A DNA stretch of 11,677 bases from Peptococcaceae bacterium UBA7185. Its GTDB lineage: Bacteria; Bacillota; Peptococcia; Peptococcales; Peptococcaceae. Position numbers and translations under genes: made by a program. This document shows positions 1 through 6,242 of this stretch, in pieces. Position 1 is the first letter of the stretch. Each line of letters begins with the position of its first letter. The stretch spans positions 6,281-17,957 of the forward strand of contig DKVF01000082.1 in assembly GCA_002491065.1 (NCBI GenBank), written 5' to 3'. The notes under the pieces are model-generated. The model ran no database searches, was not told the origin of the DNA, and was given only the letters and a program-made list of their open reading frames with translations.

Positions 1-749
1 CAGATAAAATCTGTCGCCAAACGGACACTTTGCAACAACTCCCGTCCCTGCAGCAGACCACCAATCATCACTGCGGCGAAGATATCCCCGGTGCCCGGAT
101 AATCCACCGGCAACTCCGTATACTCTACAAATTGACATTGGTCGTTCTCTTTTTCATAACAGCAAACACACCGACCGCCATCCCGCCTGTGTACCCCTGT
201 CACAACCACCGCATCAGGGCCCATTTTTCCCAGAAGGGGCAGCAAGTGGCACAATTGCTCCGCATACAGTTTCGTGTCCGCTGGCAATCCCAAAAGCAAT
301 TTACATTCTGTCACATTGGGCGTGATAATGTCCGCCTCTCGAATCAATCCGGTCATTTGCTTCACCATGCCCATATCCATTGTATCATATAGCTCTCCAT
401 CATCGCCCAATACTGGATCAATTACTACCAGAGTATCCTGGTTGGAAAACTCCTGCAAAATCTCCCACACCATATGAATTTGCTCCGCCGAGCCCAAAAA
501 GCCGCTGTAAATACAGTCAAAATCCATCTGCAGACTTTTCCAGTGCTGCAAATACTTTGGCATGGTTGGTGTCAAATCCACAAAGGTGTAATCATGGAAG
601 CCGCTGGTTTGGCTGGACAATACCGCTGTAGGTACAGGACACACTTGCATCCCCATCACAGAAAGTACCGGTGTCACCGCCATCAGCGAAGAACGCCCCA
701 AACCTGATAAATCATGTATCGCCATTACCCGTTTGAAATTTCGTTTCAT
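1..749 (-). CDS. Pyridoxal/pyridoxamine kinase, 3' end cut off by window edge
   Basis: Ribokinase (PfkB)-superfamily kinase of the pyridoxal/pyridoxamine kinase type (PdxK/PdxY). It phosphorylates B6 vitamers with ATP in the cytoplasm to supply pyridoxal phosphate. The frame is open from an ATG at 749 to the edge, giving 249 full codons. Since family members have about 280 residues, roughly 30 C-terminal residues are missing. The N-terminus reads MKRNFKRVMAIHDLSGLGRS, with the substrate-side HDLSGLGRSS at residues 12-21. TPNVTE follows in the middle. The PfkB ATP/anion-hole signature YPGTGDIFAA lies at residues 217-226, with D222 the expected catalytic base. A GGGGCAGGAA ribosome binding site precedes the ATG. 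It is probably transcribed alone, because a terminator at 805-843 separates it from the gene upstream. A related hydroxymethylpyrimidine kinase is possible but less likely from the HDLSG N-terminus. Confidence 0.88.
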   Translation of the reverse strand, partial: MKRNFKRVMAIHDLSGLGRSSLMAVTPVLSVMGMQVCPVPTAVLSSQTSGFHDYTFVDLTPTMPKYLQHWKSLQMDFDCIYSGFLGSAEQIHMVWEILQEFSNQDTLVVIDPVLGDDGELYDTMDMGMVKQMTGLIREADIITPNVTECKLLLGLPADTKLYAEQLCHLLPLLGKMGPDAVVVTGVHRRDGGRCVCCYEKENDQCQFVEYTELPVDYPGTGDIFAAVMIGGLLQGRELLQSVRLATDFI

Positions 750-804
750 TTTCCTGCCCCGTTTCCTTTTCTCACAATGATATTATTTTACACGAAAAAG
801 GCAT

Positions 805-843
805 AAAAAAAAAGATGCTTCAGGGAAAAATCCTCAAAGCATC
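805..843 (-). terminator. Intrinsic terminator after the Dabb gene
   Basis: On the minus strand, arms GATGCTT (843-837) and AAGCATC (820-814) pair perfectly. Three more pairs form near the loop after a short mismatched patch. Nine uninterrupted T residues (813-805) follow directly. It sits about 165 bases past the stop of the Dabb gene and just upstream of the B6 kinase start, so it insulates the two. Confidence 0.8.
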
Positions 844-1008
844 CATTAGCAAAGTCAGCCGATTTTTGTGTGTTTGATGGGTTAGTCGACTTATGCGAAT
901 CACTTCACAACTTTGCTTCTTTTATTGTACGTCATTCTCTTTTTTTTGACAACAAGTTTTCACAAAAACTTTTTTTATTATTGCAAATTTCGCTCAACCA
1001 TGCTATAT

Positions 1009-1308
1009 TTAGACCTCATAATCAAAACAAGCCCGTTCTCCCGCAACGCCTTTGATGATCGCGCCTACTGCCAAATGTGCTGGATGAACCTGATAACAGT
1101 CCAGTGCCTCTACGCTAGCAAACAGCCCTTCCAACATAAAACTGTGTGTGCTTGTGCCCACAGGCGCAATGAATACCTGCAGTTGAACAATGCCCGCAAT
1201 CTGTTCCTTTAAAGCCTCTGTCTTTTCTTTAATTTCCTGTACCTTCGCCTGTCGTTCCTCTGCAGATATTTCATCAAAGAAACGAAACATTACGATATGC
1301 TTTACCAT
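1009..1308 (-). CDS. Stress-responsive A/B-barrel (Dabb) domain protein
   Basis: A 99-residue protein that is one complete Dabb domain (dimeric alpha-beta barrel). It opens with the characteristic MVKHIVMFRF strand, followed by a charged helix (residues about 15-36), then an LQVFIAPVG-type strand. The family-typical VHPAHLAV segment (about residues 74-81) lies near the C-terminus. Members are small cytoplasmic dimers, some stress-induced, and mostly of unknown ligand, so no specific function is assigned. The ATG at 1308 is well supported by AAAGGAGGG about 8 bases upstream. It has its own extended -10 promoter at 1334-1342 and its own terminator at 805-843, so it looks monocistronic, though read-through from the ABC permease gene upstream is possible. 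Length is normal for a single-domain member. Confidence 0.85.
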   Translation of the reverse strand: MVKHIVMFRFFDEISAEERQAKVQEIKEKTEALKEQIAGIVQLQVFIAPVGTSTHSFMLEGLFASVEALDCYQVHPAHLAVGAIIKGVAGERACFDYEV

Positions 1309-1333
1309 GCTTCTGCCCTCCTTTGTTTTTTTC

Positions 1334-1342
1334 AGTATAGCA
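1334..1342 (-). promoter_or_regulatory. Extended -10 promoter of the Dabb gene
   Basis: The minus strand reads TGCTATACT here, a TGn-extended -10 element, 25 bases upstream of the Dabb start codon. The -35 region is poor (CTGATT at a 17-base spacing), as is usual for extended -10 promoters. A weak call by sequence, but well placed. Confidence 0.5.
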
Positions 1343-1428
1343 TAAACACCCTAAAAAATCAGCAAAATTTCCACCATCTACATAGTACGACATAGCAGGA
1401 AATTGGGCAGGCAGACTATCATTTTTCT

Positions 1429-2061
1429 TTAAAACTGTTTTTTTTCGTAGATTTTGCAGGAGATTTTATAGGAAATCAGCAGCGCAAGCAGTGAAATCAA
1501 CAACGCGCCAAGCAATACTACGCTCTCAGTAACCATTACACCCTCAGAAACGGCAATTTCTAATCCGCCGCCGTATTCTGTGACAATCCCCAACACACCG
1601 ATGATTCCGCCAGCTACGCCGCAAAACAGAACTATAAGCAATCGCCCCTTTTGCCCCCACTTTAATATACAGGGAAACGCCAACGCTATAGTTACCAATC
1701 CGCCTATAATGGTAGGCAGACATCCCCGCATTATCTCCCGCAAATCACCGCCCAACAATAAGTCCATTGCTGCGTAGAACAGCAACGCAGCACCAGACAC
1801 CAGCAAAGCGAATACATATTTGCTCCGGATGATTTGCCTTCGTGATACCGGCAAAGTCAATACATACCGGTCCCACTGGTACAGCTCATCGTAGGATAAC
1901 GTATTAAAGGGCAGCATAATCATTACGAGGATAACGATCGTAGCGGCAATATCAGGTGCCCCAGAAAAAAAACTAAACAAACTGTAAAGGATTATAAATA
2001 TCAGATAAATTCCGATACCGTCTTTCATCATGAGGATATCTTTTCGCAGCAAACCTCTCAT
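1429..2061 (-). CDS. ABC-2 type transporter permease
   Basis: Membrane subunit of the exporter whose ATPase is encoded just upstream. The 210-residue protein shows about six hydrophobic segments (roughly 17-33, 36-54, 82-103, 113-134, 140-160, 177-198). A conserved cytoplasmic stretch WDRYVLTLPVSRRQIIRSKY (63-82) is typical of the ABC2_membrane_5 group of small permeases, which pair with YtrB/BcrA-like ATPases. The start is set by the ribosome binding site: TTGGAG lies 8 bases before the ATG at 2061. A GTG nine bases further upstream (2070) is in frame, but it overlaps that binding site and has none of its own. The gene follows the ATPase after a 40-base gap. The cargo is unknown; relatives act in cell-envelope stress or export of peptide antibiotics. 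No clear terminator was seen before the next gene. Confidence 0.83.
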   Translation of the reverse strand: MRGLLRKDILMMKDGIGIYLIFIILYSLFSFFSGAPDIAATIVILVMIMLPFNTLSYDELYQWDRYVLTLPVSRRQIIRSKYVFALLVSGAALLFYAAMDLLLGGDLREIMRGCLPTIIGGLVTIALAFPCILKWGQKGRLLIVLFCGVAGGIIGVLGIVTEYGGGLEIAVSEGVMVTESVVLLGALLISLLALLISYKISCKIYEKKQF

Positions 2062-2101
2062 TTTTTTCACTCCAATTTATCAATTTATAATTTTTCCCTG
2101 C

Positions 2102-2950
2102 CTACTGCCGGGTACCTTTATTGAAAAACAGCATAATACTCTCCAATGTAGGACGCTCCAAAGCAGCCGCAGCGTGTACTTCATTCCGCTTGACCAATGC
2201 CTCCAGTCCAAATTGGTGACGGCGCACCCGCAGCACAGCATCCTCGGGAATTTCCGCCAACTGTTCCTCGCTGCCCTTAAATACTGCATAGTCTTCCAGC
2301 AGCTGGTCCTTTTCCATATTCAGCTCTATGCGGCCCTCATGAATATACGCAATGTGGTCGCACACCTTTTCCAGATCGCTGGTAATGTGAGACGCCATCA
2401 GAATTGCATGATTTTCATCCTGCATAAACTCTAAAAACAAATCCAAAAGCTCATCCCGCACCACCGGATCCAGCCCGTTTGTAGCTTCGTCGAGAATCAA
2501 CAGCTGTGCGTTATGACTGAGCGCAACTGCGATAGACAGTTTCATTTTCATGCCGCGAGAATAGGTTTTTATTTTGCTTTTTTCCGGTAATCCAAACCGC
2601 GTTGTCAAACTGTAAAAGGTATCCGAATCCCAGCTAGAGTATAAATCCTCCATAATCCGGTTTACCTGTCGGAGATTCAACATTTCCGGCAAGCCGCGTT
2701 CATCCATTACCACGCCGATTTGCTCGTTGCGCTGTGCAGAGAAGGTTTCCGCCGGAATGCCCAGCACCTCAATCTGACCACCATCGGAGTGGAGCAAATT
2801 CAGCAATAGTTTGATAATCGTACTTTTGCCTGCACCATTTTCCCCAATAAGACCCAGAATATATCCTCGAGGCAGTGCCAGAGAAATATCCTGCAATGTA
2901 AAATGTTCAAAATTTTTTTTCACATGCTGCAATTCTAATGCATATGTCAT
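2102..2950 (-). CDS. ABC transporter ATP-binding protein (YtrB/BcrA-like)
   Basis: The 282-residue nucleotide-binding subunit that powers the neighbouring permease at the cytoplasmic membrane face. Walker A is GENGAGKST (residues 36-44, K42). The ABC signature is the variant YSRGMKMKL (130-138) in place of LSGGQ. Walker B is LLILDEATNGLDP (150-162, catalytic E155) and the switch histidine is H188 in ASHI. The usual Q-loop glutamine is replaced: the segment reads VVMDERGLPE (80-89), with aspartate at the Q position, which also occurs in the YtrB/YhcG-type group. The C-terminal 70 residues are a family-specific extension. Its ATG overlaps the GntR stop codon by four bases (ATGA, 2947-2950), implying translational coupling. 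The gene order regulator-ATPase-permease matches the Bacillus ytrAB/yhcFG arrangement. Substrate not determinable. Confidence 0.9.
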   Translation of the reverse strand: MTYALELQHVKKNFEHFTLQDISLALPRGYILGLIGENGAGKSTIIKLLLNLLHSDGGQIEVLGIPAETFSAQRNEQIGVVMDERGLPEMLNLRQVNRIMEDLYSSWDSDTFYSLTTRFGLPEKSKIKTYSRGMKMKLSIAVALSHNAQLLILDEATNGLDPVVRDELLDLFLEFMQDENHAILMASHITSDLEKVCDHIAYIHEGRIELNMEKDQLLEDYAVFKGSEEQLAEIPEDAVLRVRRHQFGLEALVKRNEVHAAAALERPTLESIMLFFNKGTRQ

Positions 2951-3327
2951 GATTCTTCTCCTCCATAAAGCAGTGCCAGCATTTCCTGCAATTCCTCTAG
3001 GGAAACATTGCCGATGCGCGCCGTTTCAATTGCCTGTACCAACTGCTGCTCCAGCTTTTGCAGCTGCGCTTCCCGCACCAGCTCTGTATTTTTGCTGGCT
3101 ACAAAGCTGCCCTTTCCCGTCTGTGAAGTGATAAAGCCTTCCCGCTCCAATTCTTCATAGGCCCGCTTCGTCGTGATAACGCTGACGCGCAGCTCCTTGG
3201 CCAACATACGCATGGATGGTAACATATCGCCCTCCTGCAATTGTCCGCTGATAATTAGCGCTTTAATCTGACTGGCAATTTGTTCATAAATAGGTTTTTC
3301 GTTTAAATTACTGATAATAATATTCAT
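2947..3327 (-). CDS. GntR-family transcriptional regulator, YtrA subfamily
   Basis: A 126-residue DNA-binding repressor. A GntR winged helix occupies residues 8-76 (KPIYEQIASQIKALIISGQL, then LPSMRMLAKELRVS and the recognition helix around TTKRAYEELEREG, ending in the wing TSQTGKGSFV). Only a short helical tail of about 45 residues follows, with no FCD or UTRA ligand domain. Small size and short dimerisation tail are the hallmarks of the YtrA subfamily, which almost always controls an adjacent ABC exporter. The ATG at 3327 is chosen because GAGGTG lies six bases upstream. A GTG at 3336 is in frame, but it is part of that ribosome binding site. The gene is first in the operon, overlaps the ATPase by four bases, and sits under a promoter covered by a perfect palindrome, so autorepression is expected. 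The inducer is unknown. Confidence 0.9.
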   Translation of the reverse strand: MNIIISNLNEKPIYEQIASQIKALIISGQLQEGDMLPSMRMLAKELRVSVITTKRAYEELEREGFITSQTGKGSFVASKNTELVREAQLQKLEQQLVQAIETARIGNVSLEELQEMLALLYGGEES

Positions 3328-3344
3328 GATGTGCACCTCATGTT

Positions 3345-3373
3345 ATATTGTATATACTCATTATATACAATAT
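3345..3373. promoter_or_regulatory. Palindromic operator for the GntR regulator
   Basis: Perfect inverted repeat with 12-base arms (ATATTGTATATA and TATATACAATAT) around the five-base spacer CTCAT. It covers the -10 hexamer and likely transcription start of the GntR-ABC operon, the position where a bound repressor blocks transcription. Size, symmetry and AT-rich character suit a YtrA-type GntR dimer. The assignment to this regulator is inferred from position. Confidence 0.8.
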
Positions 3374-3387
3374 GCACAATCTGTCAA
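3360..3387 (-). promoter_or_regulatory. Consensus sigma-A-type promoter of the GntR-ABC operon
   Basis: On the minus strand TTGACA (3387-3382) and TATAAT (3365-3360) both match the housekeeping consensus exactly, separated by 16 bases. Transcription should start near 3353, giving a leader of about 25 bases. A promoter this strong suggests the operon is held off by repression rather than weakly transcribed. Confidence 0.85.
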
Positions 3388-3421
3388 GAGGAAAGTATCA
3401 GAATTATTTTCATACCACAAT

Positions 3422-3484
3422 AAAAAAGAAGCAGCCCCATTTTTATCTGTTTACATACAAATAAAAAATTCTGAAACCGCTTCT
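3422..3484 (-). terminator. Long-hairpin terminator after the anti-sigma gene
   Basis: On the minus strand AGAAGCGGTTTC (3484-3473) pairs with GGGGCTGCTTCT (3438-3427) over 12 positions, including four G-U pairs. The interior continues as a second AT-rich stem (ATTTTTTATTTGT against ACAGATAAAAAT) closed by an ATGTAA loop. TTTTTT follows the outer stem. It lies 27 bases past the stop of the gene at 3511-4713 and closes the sigma operon. Confidence 0.8.
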
Positions 3485-3510
3485 CTTTTCCTTATATAGA
3501 TAATGGGCTA

Positions 3511-4713
3511 TTATTGTGATTGTTCTCCGCCAATGGAAATAGACATGATATTTTCTTTATTTTCGTCTTTCTCCTGTGCAGTTTTAGGCAGTACATAAAG
3601 TTCTCCATATAAATGGCCCTGTTCGTCCCGCCCCAATAGCACAGCTTGCCAATTCTCTGTATCGTCCATGATGATCTGATTATCCGTATATACCGCACCG
3701 TTGGCAAGGTCCTGCACATTTTCCGGCAGCAATTCCATCTCTCCACCATCACCATAAAAATACCACCAACTGCCATCGGCAGTTTGCTCCAGCAATTTAT
3801 GTTCCTGCATCTTTCCTTCTCGGATAATGCTCTGATATTGTTCTTTATGAGCAGCAGCAGCCTCTGCATCATACTCCCAATCTGCATCGTCACCCATCCA
3901 CTGCTGCAACAACTGCTCCGCTTTAGCTTTGTCCGCATCGGCCGTATCCAATGGTAGTTTAAACAAAACATTCACACCACGGGCATTGGGGTTCTCGCTC
4001 AAATTTCCCGTCGCCTCATCGTACAAAAATGTGCCATTACTGATAGAAAATTCATCAGTGACAGCCAACCACACATTGCGGTCCGCAAAAGCCGTCACAT
4101 CTCCACATTCCACCAGCCGGTACTGAATGCCATTTTGCACAAACTCACCATAGCCGCCTCCCATAGTAAAGATATTTACCTGCCAGGGAAGCTGCCCTTG
4201 AATTAACGGCGTCACCAAAAAAGTTTTCTCCCCATATTCCTCACTGCTGACATCAGGCATAGGACTGCCGTCAGCGTTTTCAATGGCAACCGCAGCATAT
4301 AAACGGTCCTGACCAAGTTCTACATCAGAAGGCACATACTCACTGCAGACAGCGCCGGATACCAAGCCCAGCAAAGTAATGCGATAGCCGCCGGACCGCA
4401 CCGATTGGTTGATAAACAGCGCCTCTTCACTGGCAAAGGCTTTTTCCAAAGCATTGTCCTGCAGCTCGTGGGCAATCTGTGCTGGACTCAACAGCTGCCA
4501 GGCCGCCAAAGCCCCTGCTGGCACCGCCACCACCAATGCTGCGCCCAACACAGTCAAGCACAAGGATTTGCGTGTTTTTTCAGATAGCATTGTATATCGC
4601 TCCTTCATTTTCTCTATCGTTTCTCTTTGGATTTGTGCCGAGGGTACAGGACCTGTTTTTTCCGCCTGCAAACTCCGGCGCAATAAATCATCCAGTTTTT
4701 CGTCATTTTTCAT
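3511..4713 (-). CDS. Membrane protein, probable anti-sigma factor of the adjacent ECF sigma
   Basis: A 400-residue single-pass membrane protein. The charged N-terminus (about residues 1-48) would be cytoplasmic and bind the sigma factor. One hydrophobic segment lies at 51-73 (LCLTVLGAALVVAVPAGALAA). The remaining roughly 325 residues would face outside, with acidic, Trp/Tyr/Gly-rich stretches and no catalytic motif I recognise. The architecture resembles the DUF4179-like anti-sigma proteins that accompany ECF sigmas in Clostridia. There is no zinc-binding HxxxCxxC motif, so it is not of the ZAS type. Its ATG lies inside the sigma gene (11-base overlap, 4703-4713) with GGAGGTG upstream, so the two are co-translated. 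Function rests mainly on position and topology; the signal and the family of the outer domain are unknown. Confidence 0.7.
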   Translation of the reverse strand: MKNDEKLDDLLRRSLQAEKTGPVPSAQIQRETIEKMKERYTMLSEKTRKSLCLTVLGAALVVAVPAGALAAWQLLSPAQIAHELQDNALEKAFASEEALFINQSVRSGGYRITLLGLVSGAVCSEYVPSDVELGQDRLYAAVAIENADGSPMPDVSSEEYGEKTFLVTPLIQGQLPWQVNIFTMGGGYGEFVQNGIQYRLVECGDVTAFADRNVWLAVTDEFSISNGTFLYDEATGNLSENPNARGVNVLFKLPLDTADADKAKAEQLLQQWMGDDADWEYDAEAAAAHKEQYQSIIREGKMQEHKLLEQTADGSWWYFYGDGGEMELLPENVQDLANGAVYTDNQIIMDDTENWQAVLLGRDEQGHLYGELYVLPKTAQEKDENKENIMSISIGGEQSQ

Positions 4714-5233
4714 TCCACGACACCTCCAATTTTTCTTTTAATACTTCTCTTGCTTTATATAATCTGCTTTTCACTGTTCCCGTGGGAATCCGCAGCAAAC
4801 TAGCAATTTCTTCTATAGAAAGCCCCACTGTATAATACATATATACCGGCAGCTTCCATTTATCCGGCAGTTCTGAGACAGCCTGACGGACCAATCTCCG
4901 CTGTTCCAACTGCAACGCCAGTTCCTCTGGATTGTTACAGTATGTCTGTGTCGGTTGTTGCTCCTCCTGTTCGTCCCATTGTCCCATAGGTGCGATGCGC
5001 TGCCGCCAAGCATATTTCCGACGGCGATTGCACCACAAACGAGCAGCCACCGCAACCAAAAAACCTTTAGGATTTTGCGCCGCGTCAATCTGCCGATGTA
5101 GCTCCACAGCTTTCAGGAATGTTTCCTGATACAGTTCCTCTCCTTCCTGTCGAGAACCTGTCAGTTGATTGCAAAAGGCATACAACACACCTCCGTATTG
5201 CTCCGCCAATTGCTCTAAACTTGCCAGTTCCAT
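4703..5233 (-). CDS. ECF-type RNA polymerase sigma factor
   Basis: A 176-residue alternative sigma factor with only regions 2 and 4. Region 2 spans about residues 8-72; its core contains EELYQETFLKAVELHRQI and ends in the basic WCNRRRKY. An acidic, Gln-rich linker covers 85-108. Region 4 covers about 110-168, with the sequence LPDKWKLPVYMYYTVGLSIEEIA and a helix-turn-helix through RIPTGTVKSRLYKAREVLKE. The ATG at 5233 is preceded by AGGGAGG eight bases upstream. It is co-transcribed with the overlapping membrane protein at 3511-4713, its likely anti-sigma factor. ECF sigmas often activate their own promoter. A TGAACC (5306-5301), resembling an ECF -35 motif, occurs upstream, but I find no convincing matching -10, so autoregulation is only suggested. 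Confidence 0.88.
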   Translation of the reverse strand: MELASLEQLAEQYGGVLYAFCNQLTGSRQEGEELYQETFLKAVELHRQIDAAQNPKGFLVAVAARLWCNRRRKYAWRQRIAPMGQWDEQEEQQPTQTYCNNPEELALQLEQRRLVRQAVSELPDKWKLPVYMYYTVGLSIEEIASLLRIPTGTVKSRLYKAREVLKEKLEVSWNEK

Positions 5234-5357
5234 TGATGTTCCTCCCTTCTATATTCAACTTGCGGCCGTTCATTTATATATTGTCATAACCAGAAAAAGC
5301 GGTTCATTGTTTATGTATTTTTTCTTTGTTCTATTCGGTATGTTGTCCCATTCTGCC

Positions 5358-5420
5358 ACTTTGAGTACCTGACTACTGACGCATCGCGTCATATTTCTGA
5401 AAAATTTCAGGCACTCAAGT
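5358..5420. repeat. Strongly folded inverted-repeat element between pilin and sigma genes
   Basis: Outer arms ACTTTGAGTACCTGA (5358-5372) and TCAGGCACTCAAGT (5407-5420) pair over 14 positions, with one bulged base and one G-U-type mismatch. Between them lie a perfect six-base hairpin TGACGC-atc-GCGTCA (5377-5391) and a competing CTGAAA/TTTCAG stem (5397-5410). No U-tract follows on either strand, so it is not an ordinary terminator. It falls past the pilin stop codon and about 125 bases before the sigma start. Candidates are a dispersed palindromic repeat or a structured leader/trailer RNA. Confidence 0.65.
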
Positions 5421-5473
5421 GACATATGGCTTTCTGTCTCCGTCATCGCCGCATGGCTTCAGACCCTTTGTCC

Positions 5474-5866
5474 CTAATCACCGCTGACGACGGTGGGCGT
5501 CACCGTCACATCGTACCGATTGTCTGTTTTGCTAATCGTTACGTTGTAGTCCTCGCCTTCTGGTAAAGCGGACAGATACCCTTGCTGTACCAATTCAGCA
5601 GCAGTAATCGTGGCACTATCAGCACCGCCGCTTTCCATCTCCCAGTTAGTCAGATAGAGTCGCGCCGCTTGCTCCACCATGTGCCGATTAGAATTGCTGA
5701 CCTGCTCTCGGGCATCCGCCACATAACCGGTAACCGTGGGCAAAATCGCTGCAGTGAGAATCCCCATGATGACAATCACCACAATCAACTCCACCAATGT
5801 AAATCCTCCGTTACCGGCTTTGCCGGCAAACTTTCTTGCCAGATGCTCTGTTATTTTTTTCTGCAT
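5474..5866 (-). CDS. Type IV pilin / pseudopilin-like protein with N-methylation motif
   Basis: A 130-residue prepilin. The basic leader (residues 1-21, ending KAGNGG) is followed by FTLVELIVVIVIMGILTAAI. Cleavage by a PilD/ComC-type prepilin peptidase would fall after G21, making F22 residue +1, and the conserved glutamate E26 sits at +5. A short helix (VADAREQVSNSNRHMVEQAARLYL) and a small beta-rich C-terminal region with TVTPTVVSGD follow. The mature length of about 109 residues suits a ComGC- or GspG-like subunit. The start is the ATG at 5866, seven bases after AAAGGAGGG. A GTG at 5890 is in frame but lies ahead of that ribosome binding site. No assembly ATPase, platform protein or peptidase is encoded nearby, so it must rely on machinery elsewhere. 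There is no obvious operon partner. Confidence 0.83.
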   Translation of the reverse strand: MQKKITEHLARKFAGKAGNGGFTLVELIVVIVIMGILTAAILPTVTGYVADAREQVSNSNRHMVEQAARLYLTNWEMESGGADSATITAAELVQQGYLSALPEGEDYNVTISKTDNRYDVTVTPTVVSGD

Positions 5867-5968
5867 CCTGCATCCCTCCTTTACAAACACAGAATACCAT
5901 AAATTTCCATTCCTGAAAACTGAAACAAATCGTGTTAATTCGCCACACTTTGTTCAAACAACAAAACT

Positions 5969-5982
5969 CGCTAAAATTAGCG
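5969..5982. repeat. Short perfect inverted repeat upstream of the pilin gene
   Basis: CGCTAA and TTAGCG flank two bases (AA). It lies about 100 bases upstream of the pilin start and could be an operator half-site pair or chance. No U-tract is attached. Confidence 0.3.
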
Positions 5983-6133
5983 CACCTGATTTCCCGCTGC
6001 ATCGCAAAAATACGCAAAGTACTTCCATACCATGGCAAATCCTGCATTTATCCACTATTTTTCTGCTTGTCTAATTGCGCCGCAGCTATAAAAAATCCCT
6101 GAGTAATGCCGGCATTGTCATTAGATAAAGCAT

Positions 6134-6174
6134 AAAAATACTGCAGATGGAGTTTTTGTTGTTCCAATCTGCAG
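6134..6174 (-). terminator. Probable terminator downstream of the aldehyde dehydrogenase
   Basis: On the minus strand CTGCAGAT (6174-6167) pairs perfectly with ATCTGCAG (6148-6141). Three more pairs (GGA/TCC) form beyond a bulge, with a loop of about 11 bases. TATTTTTATG follows. It lies about 150 bases past the dehydrogenase stop codon, beyond the DnaA-box cluster, so that transcript would run through the boxes. Confidence 0.55.
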
Positions 6175-6207
6175 TAAACTATACAAAATTTTTTGTCTTG
6201 TTGTGCA

Positions 6208-6242
6208 TTCTGTGCATATCCAAATCTTATTTATGCACAGAA
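6208..6242. repeat. Perfect 11-bp inverted repeat containing paired DnaA-like boxes
   Basis: TTCTGTGCATA (6208-6218) and TATGCACAGAA (6232-6242) are exact reverse complements around a 13-base spacer. Each arm carries a TTATNCACA-like core, and TTATGCACA itself is at 6231-6239. No U-tract follows on either strand, so it is unlikely to be a terminator. It looks like a dyad for a DNA-binding protein, most simply DnaA. Confidence 0.6.

Noticed and set aside
2062..2070. Upstream GTG start for the ABC permease
   Set aside because: The GTG overlaps the TTGGAG that is correctly spaced for the ATG at 2061, and there is no other binding site upstream of it.
4405..4835. Several plus-strand open frames opposite the anti-sigma gene
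   Set aside because: They lie antisense to a well-supported gene with normal codon use, have no ribosome binding sites, and give low-complexity Pro/Ser/Phe-rich peptides typical of shadow frames.
5271..5306. ECF-type promoter (TGAACC) for sigma autoregulation
   Set aside because: The -35-like motif is present, but no ECF-like -10 occurs at 16-17 bases, and the TATAAA nearby is 22 bases away. Too weak to list as a feature.
5867..5890. Upstream GTG start for the prepilin
   Set aside because: The extra codons include AAAGGAGGG, the ribosome binding site for the ATG at 5866.
6105..6116. Perfect 12-base palindrome AATGCCGGCATT
   Set aside because: Self-complementary, but short, with no loop, U-tract or nearby promoter; may be chance.
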